The translations under genes were made by a program, and so were the position numbers. 60,000 bases of DNA, from positions 20,511,564-20,571,563 of the forward strand of contig CAIIXF020000007.1 in NCBI GenBank assembly GCA_903813345.2, written 5' to 3'. The stretch is from Owenia fusiformis. Lineage: Eukaryota; Annelida; Polychaeta; Sabellida; Oweniidae. Below, piece after piece: positions 11,008 through 24,400 of the stretch; position 1 is the stretch's first letter; each line of letters begins with the position of its first letter. The notes under the pieces are model-generated. The model was not told the origin of the DNA. It was given only the letters and a program-made list of their open reading frames with translations, and did no database searches.

Positions 11008-14000
11008 TTTACTGTTGGAGAAATGAGATTTTTGCTAGATTACCATAATATTCATTTTGTTTGTGTTTTCCAATGCTACCAATCATTCCATTCCCATTGG
11101 TATGAACTATGAACTGGTCATGATCGCTATGTAAGAGCTTGGTTATTGGTATTTATGACCCGTATATGTTTTTACAGTAAGGAACGACCGATGGGTATTT
11201 GAGACTACAAGTTTTGCTATCAGACGTTATATAGATCTTACTTATTGTAGAATAATGCTATTAGAAGGAAATTAAGAAACAGTAAGTGTCAGAGAAATAA
11301 CCTTGTCCAATAATAAACCGTTCAAATATATTCAATTATTGCGGAACGGACTTCTAATTAACGTGTCTGATCATTTATATTCAAAATAGGTAGGGCAGTT
11401 TTGATCTTCTGCTAATTTATTAATATGCGGTTCTCCATGGCCAAGTGCAACTTATTATTGTTACAATATTTTTTTCTTTGCACCATTATAAGTATTCTGC
11501 ATGATATGCTAAATTGGTTGACAAAGGTTGCTGAGTTTTTTAACAATTGTTTGTCTTATTCCAAATACAAGTTGTTTTCCCCCTTTTGGCCCTTGTACCT
11601 ACAAAAACATGATAATTCTTATAATTCTTGGATGACCGAATTGTTAATGTTTTTGTATTCATATCGCTACTGGTCATTAATATTGTTGAATTTAGTATAA
11701 TTTCCCTATCGTATAAGCGCCGACAAGTTGACAGATATTGTTATCAACCAAAAGGCCCCAAATGCCCCTTAAACCATGACATGATGACACGTAAAGGTAT
11801 GTTGTAATTATGCACTGAAAACATACCTATCGTCCTCGAGGTCGCCTCTTTATTGTTTAGAAGGCCCAATTACATTTTTAATACCATTTTCGTCAACATT
11901 GTGCTTATTGGGTGTCGTGTTAGATCAGTTCATTTTATGCATCGATTTGGGATTTGGATATCATCTAAAGTCGAAGTCGGGGAGGTCTGGATATATGTTA
12001 TTTTTATAAGCGATGCTAAACCAGTCTCCGACTGATATTCGCAGGCACAAAAAGTATACGTTCAGAACATGTATATTCATATTTTCGTTTTAAACCGTAG
12101 ACGGTTATCTGATCTTCATTTGTATCTAGGAATGATTGATTTCACAAATACGTTTCGTATCACTGCACATGAAGTCACATGACATTTATTTCCGGTACAC
12201 ATGCGCAATGCTTATGTGCACTTATATACGGCATGAAAGATCATGCCTATTCATAAACGCACTTGGGCTATATACAACATAAGCATTTATATTTCATTTC
12301 ACATTTCGCGTGCGACCCATAGCCAGCGTCATTTCTGGTTATAATAATTATCAAAATCAATTTCATAATGAGACTTCTCTCCATTTGCCTGTCATCTCAA
12401 AAGGATTTGTTGCATTAATCTAAAGTATTTTGTAGCCGATCCCTGAAACCTTGATCTGTAGAAATGTGCAGGATCGATGCAATATCCATGCCCAATGAAT
12501 CTTTTTTCTTTATTGCCAATTGACTCGCTTTCTGTCTGACTTCAGGGGACCCAGATAGCAGTTTGGTTATTACTTTTAGGCATTTTATTAGAGAGACGAC
12601 TGATGAGGTCGTTGTTTTCCCCTATACTTCGATAAACCATTCGATTTTTTGTGGAAATATTCAGTGTCTCTGTCAGTACTAATCTTCTGGGGACGGTTTG
12701 AATGATTTTTATATATCGTCATTTTGCAAATCTTATGTTTGCAAAACCGTAAGAGACAGAACACCCCCCTAAATAAGTTTACAGCCCCAAAAACCCCAAA
12801 GCTCATCAGAATAAGATACATGCTTTAACTTTAAAAAAAGTCTAATACTTTAACTTAAAAAAATCTTCCAAAAATACTCTAAAAGTAAGGACTTGATTTT
12901 TCAAATTTAAGTCAGAATTTTCGTTTGTAATTTGGGATAATATTGATACTGTTGATCACCCGATCCATTTATCTTTTGTGCGGGCCTCCCATTGGTTTAA
13001 TCATAAAGTGAAAGGCGATTGATGTGAAATCATCAAAATCCTAAATTCCGATATGCTGTAATTGAGGAATGTTGATTCGATTTAGGTAGGAGAATAAATT
13101 GATAGAGGTAAAGATTTGGTAGATGCGATGAGTATTATTCATTCATCTACACGTTGTGCATAGCCGAATGAAGAATCACGGGTTTCTAAACTTAGTAAAG
13201 GGGTGTGTATATCATATTTAAGAGTGATGAGCGTTTGCTTGATAAGAAAGAGCTCTAAATCTATTCCCATTGCATGGTTTCCAAGATTTGTACGTCTGTT
13301 TTCTAGTTATGAACATGATATATTGGTAGCCTGTGTAGGTACATTTAGACTACCTCGGGAACTATCAAAATGATGTACTCCTTCTCCTTTAAGTTGACCT
13401 TGCATCCAACGCCTCGGATGTTTCCGTTGATTAACCGGGAAACCGGGAAACCTTGAAAACCGTGAAATCTCTCTGCCAATATTTAGCAAACGTTAGCTGA
13501 AGAGCTCAGTCTAATTGCAAGATTGAAGCTTAGAACAGATTGCTACAGCTTAGACTAACTAGTCAATTTCTGATGGGGAATATTTTGTTGTTTTAGGTAA
13601 TGAAATGTATTTATTGGATGCTTAAGCGAGTGATGCAATGAATCATTCTTGTCAGTTGTCGTAAGAAGATCAGTTAACTTTACGTCATCCTTGAATTAGT
13701 CATGTGTGTCAAAGTGTGCCATGCCAACATATAATGAATGTATATTAAATGCACATTGATGCTTTTATTTGTTATTACTTTTGTAGTAGTTTTTCATTTC
13801 TTTTATGGAAATATTGTCTGCACGATTCGCTAACGTAACCTCGCGAATTTACAATTCAGTTGACCTCAAGTAGATTTGTAAACCCAGAGTTCTGTTGAAC
13901 AGACTTTTCTGTTTATCCCTTTTTACCAAAGTACAAGTAAATGAAAATGATGAGATTGAAATGTATTTCTCCACTCCATTTTTATTTGTCTACCTTTTGG

Positions 14001-15487
14001 CGTCACTGACCCATTTCTGTCCAGTTAAAACCAACAAATATTGTTTATCAACTTTGAAAATTTAATTTTTTCGTGTACTTTTACTGGACATATTTTGATT
14101 TACATAACTATATAGATATACATAAGGGTGATATGAAAATTGAACTACTAAAACAGATCAATATCTAAGTCAAAGGGAAATTTCTACCATACCCGCCATG
14201 TTATCTGACCCGAATGAGACACCTGGTGGTGAAACTGGCAACTATCTACTCGCATCTGAGTTATTGCAATTAGCGACACAATTTTGATAATATCGATTTG
14301 CGAAAATTTAATGGTCGAAATATGATAATCTCATTAATCTTCTGTTTTAATAAAGTGTATGTGTCCAAAATTTGCAGCTGTCTGCGGAAACTTTATATCC
14401 GCCTACATATTCCATAGGCTGAAAGAAACGTACCATTTTTGGCGATCTATCATGTGAATAATGTTATGAATTATGTCATAGAAATTAGATATATAATGCC
14501 CAACAAGAACTGATAAGATCCAAATATGTTTTTAAATTGAGGCAAATGGAAAAGTTGCTCCTTCGATCCGATTCTACCATTTGATTCTAAGCGTCATGTA
14601 GCTCTACTCTTTTGTTGATCTATAATGAATCGATTGCTAATGCACTGATCTAGTAATGTAGAAGAATTTAAAGATCTTCGGAGAAAAAGAAAGGTGTATA
14701 TAGTTTTTAGAAAGACAATAAAATGCAATGCAATACAAAAAGCCAACCATTTTAATAGTGGCGTTCAATCAATCGTATCGATATTTTGCCACATGCCATA
14801 CGTGAAGTTGACATTTACAGGTTATAAGTTCTTTAACTGCAAAGAGACGCCAGACGACAGAGACGCCACATAATTCTAGAAATCAGTTTGGCATCAAAAC
14901 TTCTCCACGTTTTCTATTGTTCCTCTACCTCTCCATATGCTAAATGCTTAGTTGCTATCCATTTCTGATTTCATTCTTGCATTGTAAACATTTATAATTG
15001 CAGTGCAAAAAGATATCTAACAAAGCGTCTAGACTTTTACTTCTTAATCTGTCTTTTGCAATAAAGAAAGAAATCGGTATGAGGAGCTAGTCTAAATTAT
15101 ATCATTGCTATTGACATTGATTTTCCTTGAAAGCAGGCAATTTATTAGGCTATGGGGCTACCTAAAGGGTTGTTCTTGACATTTTATACTTCATGGTACC
15201 AATAATATTCATATCGATAATGGCAATGAATCCTGTTTATGTACTGTTTAATGTCTGTATATATGTGTATACAATTGATGAAATTGTTAATAACAATGTA
15301 TCACGGTAGCATTAAGCCCCATAAAGTAAGTTACCTTTGATGTATTTTACCTTAGATAAATCATTCAGAAAATTGTCCTTATTGATACAACTGTAAAACT
15401 GTGTACATTGAACACCTAAAGAGCATCAAAATGTGTTCACAATGGGTAGGTGTTCATTACGGATTGGGTAATTTATACAGAAGTCAG
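11008..15487. other. No gene seen
   Basis: Long AT-rich stretch; only short frames (for example 11425-11700) without domains, plus the ancient repeat arm at 14190-14275. Confidence 0.45.
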
Positions 15488-15570
15488 TACAGTAAACTGC
15501 GGAGGAAGGGTGTCCACTAAAGACAGGTGTTTACTAGAAAGGGGTTTTCGCTAAGACAGGTGTTACTGTA
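15488..15570. repeat. 83-bp palindromic mini-repeat
   Basis: Bounded by TACAGTA and TACTGTA. Internally ACAGGTGTT-type motifs recur (around 15524 and 15557). It resembles the ends of a TA-targeted element, but it is too small to classify. Confidence 0.3.
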
Positions 15571-18356
15571 TATCAATGAAAAGAATAGATATGGACTGTA
15601 TGATACGTTGGAGGAATTTCTGCAATTTGCGCAAACAATAGTTCCCAATAACATTCCGAGTGGTGGATTACGTGACCTATTCTATATCCTGGATGTCAGA
15701 GTCTGGGGATTTGGTGTTGATTAAACTCTCCTTTATTTCTAAGAAGCAAAATCTAACAAATGGAAGAGGTTCTTGACCCATTGAACGGCCACCAATATTG
15801 CCAGTCATCAAATATTGTTAAGCGAGCAATCAGTTAGGAATCATCATAAATCAGTAAGAATAAATCAGGTCAGCTGTCAGTTTTCTTTAGTGGCATATTT
15901 ATCCTCGATATGAAGAAATTGTAACTTCTATTTAAAACTTCTAATCTTGTTGCAACTCTCAATTAGGAATTGGATTAATGAACGAGCATTGGAATCAATA
16001 AACAATCTATGTTAAGTGAGCCAGCCAGCATCGAGGATGTGTGAATGTTAGTTAGGTTATCATTACTTTGCCAGCCATCAAACAAGCAAACTGCATTTAA
16101 AGATGTTTTTCATAGCTCATAGATGATGTGAGGGCTACTGGATTCTGTTGAGCCTGTTCAGGTCGGGAAATGGAATAAGCATTTCTGCAAACTAGATTCT
16201 CGAATTCAAATGGAATGCTTTCAAGGTCAACATTGAATTGCAGTGGCCTTGGAAAGTCACCATCAAACAGCAATGATGAAGGTATATGTAACTGATTTTA
16301 GTGAACTCTTTGAATTCAATTTCTATGTTGACTCCTCTGTCTGTATTGCTATCGTTCTCAAACTGAGTTATGTATTTCCAAAAATCGCCTCAAAATTTGA
16401 TTTAATTTAATTAAAATATAGTTTCAGAGGTCAGTATTGCATTGTTTATTCGAGATCAAGGGAAACTTGTAGAAAGTTCAATGTATAATGACTTTCTGGA
16501 TGCTTAAGTCAATTCTAAGGCACTTGGACACCAAACTCTCTTTTCCAACAGACCGCGAAGAACATTAAGGCTCTTTTGTCCATGGTGGCAGAGAAAACAA
16601 GGCACATTGGTAAACTGTCAAATACAGTCTGGAATTGGAAGATATTTGTATTCAGTGAGTAGGGATAATAAACTCATCCGATTCAGATCGGGGATTAATC
16701 AAAATCATTCGAATAGAAGCGTCGCCAATGAGACTCCAGGGAAAGTTTAATTTCTTATCTCCAGTATTATTTTCTATGGAGAGTCAATTGTATTTAACGT
16801 GATATGACTATGTACGATATTATCCAATACTTTGCATTCAAACTAAGCTTTAATGATCAATCATTTATCATCTATAGAAATTGAACATTTCAAGCCTGAT
16901 CCTACCAAGGCAATAAATTATATCCAATTGAAAAATTGGGAATTTCTGAAGATGGTATGTGTCAAATATGGACAATAGTTGTCTGCTGTCAAGGAAATGC
17001 TTGATTTTATATTGCGCCATCAAATTATTTTCGAAACTTTGGGACAGCGTATTTCGTGATAATTAAATGCGCAATCATCGAGAAGTAAATAAGTTTGGAA
17101 ATGCGATCGAGTTGCAGTGACTCTGACGATCGAGGATGTAGATCAAAAACCAGTTTATCACAAGTACGGACTAAAGCTCCACCAATATGTTAGAATTACC
17201 GTGCCAAATAAGAATAGCATTATCAAAACAATGGCTTTGAACTTCAACAGAAAGCCAGCTCGGCAAATAAAGCCGCTCTAATGTTATCGAATGAATTACC
17301 CTAATAGCGCCTGTGTTTCTCGAACGTATGAAAATGAAGGTCGTAAAGCACAAACTGATCGTTTTCTGATACTGATATCACCTGTTGGAGCATTTATAAA
17401 TTACATTTTTAATTTTTGATTTCACGCTCTCGGTTCTGGTTTGGAATGGTTGGAATCTTTCAATTACTGCAGATTTTCGTTCAGTAGTTCAGATCAATTT
17501 TTCTTGCTGTTCAGTTTAGGATCCATGTGTCACTCATTCACATATGGCTTTAATGTTGCTTGCAACGAAGGCGCAATTGGATTTTGCAATGAATTTCTTA
17601 TGTCTATTTCTGATATGCCTATTTTTATTATCTCTTCAACAGATACTAGTAACCATGCAGTCGGACGGAAAATGCATCAATTATAGCCGGAGTTAATCCT
17701 TATTGGATTTATGATATTCTCCTCTTCTCGCTAATAATAGTAATATAATTGAAGCAAATAACTCTTATATATGGTTCTTTTGATGATTCGTCTACGTCCA
17801 TATTGTCTTCAGGTTAGATTGTGGAATGCGATATTCGAATTCATTACTCATTCCGACCTTTCATCAGTTTAAGATAAATGTTGTACGTTTGTATGTTTAC
17901 CAAGAAATGTATATATATATAACTATTTCCATTAGCTGATTAATGAATACATCCTTCGTGTGGCTAATGCTCGTGAGCCTGTCCACGGGAATCTTTGTAT
18001 TGTGGCCGTATGACATTGTATGCCCAAAAAATATATACTAGTTAAGACAGTGAACGCCAAAACCGCATGGCAAACTTCGGTCTTATACCACATTATCAAA
18101 AATTGAACATTGGGATTTTTTCTGAGAATTTCTTCTTTGACCAGTTACATGGTTCACTTGAAACTCTTGAGATTTTCGAACGGATATATGTTTGGATAAC
18201 AGGTAGGCTTATGCGTTACTAAAGTGTGCATTGACGTTCAAAAATAAATACAAATCAGTGCTATATTAAATGGCAAAAAATTGTTTTCGGTATTTTGTAA
18301 CAATAAACTTATATTAGGCTTTGCATTGATGTTTTTCTCGTCTTGTGTATTTGTAG
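15571..18356. other. Upstream of first recognised PDFR exon; no gene seen
   Basis: The missing start-codon exon of the receptor could lie here or further upstream. Short frames such as 17441-17686 have no splice context or signal-peptide pattern that I can defend. Confidence 0.4.
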
Positions 18357-18464
18357 GAAAATACTGTAACGGGACGTGGGACACGGTGCTGTGTTGGCCG
18401 GCAACTTCGGCGAACACGACCATAAAACAACATTGCCCGCCGCGATATGGACTGGATCCTACAA
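18357..18464 (+). CDS. Pdfr: PDFR-like exon A: first visible ectodomain exon
   Basis: The acceptor is a TTTGTAG, the donor GTAAGC. The exon carries two bases of a split codon, then KYCNGTWD, LCWPATS and QHCPP: the second, third and fourth class B ectodomain cysteines, the conserved Asp of TWD and two N-glycosylation sequons (NGT, NTT). The reading frame is open upstream of the acceptor (from 18281), but that stretch looks like intron plus pyrimidine tract, so it was not taken as the start. Confidence 0.85.
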
Positions 18465-21400
18465 GTAAGCGTGTTTTAATTTTTTATTTCTTGCTATAAT
18501 CTTTTAGATTATATTTTGATGGACAAGAGTCAACAAATATTTGGCAAAGCGAATGGTCTAGAATTATACAACTATATAATAAAGCAACTTCATCTATCCA
18601 GAGACATATAAAATTTATATGTCTCTGATCTATCTATCCATCCATCTCGTCCATCACATTCAGGATATTAAAGTCTTCAAAGGGAAATCGTCTAATTTTT
18701 CATCGTATTTAGCAATGTTAACAGCTTAAATTATATTTCTTGGTTTTGGTCTGACTTATTTCTTAGTAATGTTCTTAGCAAAATATCTGGTTGACTACTC
18801 ATTCAATCATTTAATTGAAAATATGTTTTGAATCTCTTCGCTGCGTCAGTTGTAAATTGCATCGTACATAGCTTGTAAGCTACAGGGACTAATCCAACGA
18901 TAATTGACATGCACATTGGGAAATATGTAGCAGAACATCTTTGGAAACCATACTGTTTTTATGTGTTAATTACCACTTTCATATGAAATACCTTGATAGA
19001 TTTTAAGATGTTTGGAAACAATTTTAGCGGGTTGTGCGAGCAGCTTATTTATCGATGACATGGCAAGATATGATATTTATCTTATTCTTATCTAGTTACT
19101 TTTCAAAGCTGACTTACAGAAGTTTAAATCTTTTTTTCTTAAGACCGATGGGATATATGTTATTATCTTTCTTTTAAAGCTTGATTCTAAACTTACTTCT
19201 CTTACTTACTAGATTGTTACATACTTTTTTTGTATTCCATTTAAAATTGAAAATGTATCAGGGAAATGTAAAAGGGAGTCAAACGGTTAGGATTTCATCA
19301 TGGAGTATTTTTCTGAAAGGGTGCATTTATTAGAATAGGATTTATTCCAGATAAGATCAAAGGTACCATCCGGATCAAAAATCAACAGCTACGTTTTTCG
19401 TTACATCAACACTTCAACAATTCTAACATTTGAGTCAGAATCTGGCGGTTAAGTATAGGTAGAATAGAACATGGATCGCACCTTCCGATGTAAACATATA
19501 CAAGTCATATGAAATCTGTACCCGATATCTCACAGCATCATCTGACTTTAACATGTTGGACTATGCCAATTAAAAATTGATAAAAATGACAAAATCCACG
19601 GGTAAGAAACGAGGTATTGGGAGTCTGGAGAAAATCTCTCATGTCTTTTAACAATGTTGTGCCTCGCCAATAGATTTCATTTGAGAATCATTTTTATGTC
19701 GCCACCAAAAGTGGTGAAATATTGTTTTGGCCTCCAACTTTTTTTGTGACGGCGGTTGGCGTCTGGCGGTCGGCGTCTGTAACAGAAATACTGATTAGAC
19801 TGACTGCAGTTTTTTTAAATCCTTCACAAGTTCTCAGAAGTTTAACTTTGGCTCAAGATTTGACCTTCTCAAGGTCACGTTGACCATTTTTCAAGATCAT
19901 CTCCATGTTCTCAGAAGTTCAAATCTGACTTTAGATTTGAGATTTGGCCTTCACCGACCTTCTCAAAGTCAAAAGGTATTTTCAACTTGCTTTAAATTGA
20001 CCAATTTTTTTTCAAAATCATACAATTTCTCAGAAATTCAAATCTGACTAAGATTTGACATTTCACCTCTAATAACCTTCTTAAAAAGGTATTTTTTCAA
20101 CTTTTCAAAATCAGGTTCAAGTTCTCAGAAGTTCAAACCTGACTTTAGATATGAGATTTCACTTCCAATGACCTTCTCAAGGTCAAAAAAATATTTTCTC
20201 AACTTTCTTCAAACTGAACAATTTTTTTCAAAATCATCAACAAGTTTTCGGAAGTTCAAATCTTGATTTAGATTTGATATTTGACCTCCAATGACATTCT
20301 CAAGGTAAAAAAGGTATTTTTCAACTTCTTTTCAAATTGACTGAAGAGTCACTCACTTAGCTGGTTTTGGTAAAGCTTTATAAGTTTACATTGGAGAGAA
20401 ATATTACACTGGCCTCGTTTTCTCGTCACGACAACAAATTTGTAAAGACAGTGTGAACATTAGCTTAATAGTTAATACGTTCTCATCTCAAAAGGACAAG
20501 AAACAAGGAACAATCAATGCGAACATGACCCCCAAGGGAGCAGTAAAGCTACTGTTAATATATCTCACTTTGTTATCTAATAAGTGATGGTATCACTTAG
20601 TAAATCTTTATCAGGAGTTTATAGATACCCCTGGGCAAAGTAAATCATCCGTATATCGTATCATTTGCGTGTCTGTCTGCAGGGGCGTAGCTAGCAGCTG
20701 TAAGGGGGAGGCTGTGATTTTTATTTGGAGGCCATTTTTGAAATTTCTTTTGATTTTAAAGGTGTGAGTATTTATTATTTGAATAACAATATAATTAAAT
20801 TTTCATAAAATAGACTAAAAGATTAGTAAAGGAAAATGAAAGAGAACGTCGATTTTGTTTGAAGACTGTATACACACATTATAAATCTACTTTAGTTGCA
20901 TTATCAATTTATGGTCGACAAAATGCCTCAATTAGCCCACTTGAACTTCATCAAAAAGTTCACGATTTGTTTAATACCACGGTCGTGATAGACTGATGAG
21001 ACGTGAGATTGTATGGTACAACACGATGGCACAATTACAGAGAACTACTATCCAGTTTATCATTGTATGGAGACATTGTGAAAGATCATAGGCTCTGAAA
21101 TAGATAAATTACTCCCGATGAAAGCGAATCTTCTTATCAGTCCTGTCTTATCCAGATCATCTTTATTAAAGAATGCTTGGAAAGTCATGAATATCACATA
21201 GAGCCTAATGAATGTGGATGACATTTTCACTAATTTCTTTAAAATCACTGTTTTCTATTTAAGGTCCGGGAACATGCTCCAAATCATTGCTCTCCAATCA
21301 CACTAAAATATCGAACGGCTTATTTATTGACTCGTTCTAGTTTATGGGGGTCAAATGTGGGTACCGTAACGACAGTGCAGAACATTTTCCACACCTACTG

Positions 21401-24400
21401 CATGCAACAATTTAATCTTTTAATACTCATTATTTATTTACCGATGCTTTCATCATAATTCCAGAGAGCTCTTATTCATAGATTGAAATTCGACTCTCAG
21501 GATTTCCACAAGAAGCGATCAGTCAGAAAATTTGTCTGAAATTTTTCTCATTACTCATTTTTAGTACTAGTTAAATAAAACTCGCCTTACACAATTATAA
21601 ATGGCATACTACAAATACAATATAACACTCACAATTTCCTCATGTACGTAGCTCGTCCATTTTCAAATACCAAACGGGGCCATCGGGGATCTTATAAACG
21701 ACACAGTGTAACATTAACCTTTCTTTGGCATTACTTCGGGGATCATTGGACAGCTTTGAAAAATATTGTTTTTATTTCAAGCGGTTTCGTGACCGGCTTG
21801 GACTTTCCAAAGGTAGCAGTTATAGTGAAGTTTGCGGGTGCATTATCTATATGACATGAAAAGAACTATTTATAGTCCTTGAAAACGCTCAGATTGCACC
21901 AAAGATGCCGGGGTTTAGCCCATGCAGGTAATTCCCGCGCCACCTATATTTCTGGAAAACGCATCCCTTTTCAAATATGATCCGACGCCCCTGTAGGCCC
22001 AAGGTTGTTACTTATCCTAAAAACCAGTACGAATGCTTTATCTACCTTAAACCCCACAGACTCTTATGAAAGGTAAATGGTCCATGTTCCAATCTGGAAT
22101 TTTTTTTCTTTTGTATTGACTATGCAAGTAGAGGTAAGGGGTTTGATACATGTACGTGAGTGAGTGGATATAATTAGTTCAGGTAATTCAGTGCTCCGCA
22201 TGTAACAGGCCAGGTACAGTAGAAATTTGATTTATTTTGTATTTACTATTCAATTATTGAATGAGTGAATATGACCTGTGATTTAGATCAGCTTTGGTGC
22301 ACTGCATGTGAAAGTCAATCGTCTTTTGTTCAATTCTTTAACAGATAGAAACGCGTCAAAATTTCTATTTTACATTTAAACAATAAAGAAACAATGCACT
22401 ATTCTTTGTTACAACTGTATATTCGTTAAAATAAAATATAGTTCATTTTAATTGCTACCTTGCTACCGAAACTGCCTTGATATAAGTATGCCCATGTTAG
22501 ATGTGGCTCTCGTCTCTTCACTTTCTTTGTCTAGCTCACCACCTCTCTTTGCAATTTTGATTAAAACAATTCCTGTTCAACAAATCCCATTGGATCATTC
22601 AATTATAGCACACAACAGTAGTAAACGTCAAACGACCTCGAATTATCCACCCTATTTGTTAAATATGCCCTATAAACCATAATAAATCAACCGTACCTTA
22701 TCATCATTGTCATGTTCAAAAGGACCAATGGCTTTTAGGGAAGTAGGCTTGTCTATTTATAGGTTTTCCCTTGGTATATTTTTTGTCATAAAGATTGTTA
22801 TGATTTAAATTTTAAAATTTATATCTTCGAAAGCATTATCTTGAGCGATCAATAAATCAAATATTTCAGGATTTTAAATACAGTTTCATTTAGAGACTGA
22901 TCAGATGACGCAATGGACAACTCTATTCGGGCATTCAATGTCTTGGGTAACAGGGACATAGCGATTGATGGGGAAAGTGCCTGCAATTAACTATTTAAAA
23001 TAGTTAAGGGGAATTGTGCTGTCGTTTTCTGTTTTTTTATTGCTATAGTTCCTTGCTTAATTAAACATTTCCACGATGTCGATGTACAATAACCGGGAGA
23101 TAAATGTACTTCTTATGGATGATCTAATTACTTCCGAATTTAAACAGACATTTCAGGTCACAATATTCTTCCGTCTTCTAGTTGCTCTTGAATTTTATCT
23201 CCCCATACATGCAATGTTAGTAGATTTGTTATAACATTTATTGTCGAAGGCCAATCGTCATATCACGGGCTTTCAAGAGAGGTTCTCTTAAACGTCCCGC
23301 TTACCCTCTCTACTACTGACAACGAAAACAGCATTGGGGACTTTTAAGGGCTAACCTTGACACTGATGTCTATGGAAACAGTAGCTTTACAATGATCAAT
23401 GATATGTTACACAAAACGAAAACACTCTCAAAATAGATCACATTCTCAAACCTCCGGGCCTCTTGGAACTCCTATTTCATTCTTCCAAAAAGGAAGGGAC
23501 GTAGTGGATGATGCCTGGAACGCTACCCCTGGAACCCTGCGTTCGGAGGATGTGCATACCCTCTAATACTCTCAATGTGCATTTCAGAGTATGTGTATAA
23601 ACAATGCGGGCCGACTGGTCAGTGGGAGGGCAGAGTCCCTGGTGACTACAGCAAGCCACAGGGATGGACGAATTACTCAAACTGCTACACACCAGAGGCC
23701 TGGAGAATGTACAAGAAATTCTATGGAGATAAATCTCCCGCTCAAAAACAGGTAAATTCAAGCATAGTCTGTCCTTATAATTAACATTTTGTGTATAACC
23801 ATATGATTTTGACGGATAACGTCTGATCTAATAAATTCCATTTTATTTTGCCGTTTTTTCGTGTTACACCTGTGATTAGTTATAGCCGATAGCCTAGTAT
23901 TAAATGCTTCGAGCTTTTTTTCTAAATCGGTGAACTGCAATGTAGATGATGCTTCTTGGTGAAAGGTAAAACCAGGTGAAACAAAGTAGATCCTGTATAG
24001 TGAAAACCACAGTCAACACATACTCTAACATTAAGGTAGATACTGTTCTGCCACAAAGCAACCCACCGGCCTCGATTCACGCCCCAATAGTGCCAAGATT
24101 TAAAGCTTGGTATCTATCTTCATCCCCTGACATCCAGATAAAGTCAATGAATAAATAAATCAGAGACTCTTGCCAGTATATAGCTAAGAAATGTCCAAAA
24201 ACACTCAAACTACTTTACACACTGTGGCTAGTCGATCTATGTGGATGCAGTCAGGCACATGTAATGTTTCGTGAGTACCCGCCTCTGTACTTTTCAATGG
24301 AAGAATTTTGCTCTTCTGTTTAAATAATCTATATTTACTCATCCGTGTATATCATACTTCATTGATTTACAAAACCAAAGCTACGCTATAAACACAAATT

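Noticed and set aside
18281-18356. Possible start codon and signal-like segment (MFSVFCNNKLILGFALMFF) in frame with exon A
   Set aside because: Tempting as the receptor's N-terminus, but it ends at a good acceptor (TTTGTAG) and lacks the first ectodomain cysteine before YCNGTWD in the right spacing; kept as intron.
20680-21993. Confident hAT transposon
   Set aside because: Ends look right but no target duplication or transposase; kept only as a low-confidence feature.
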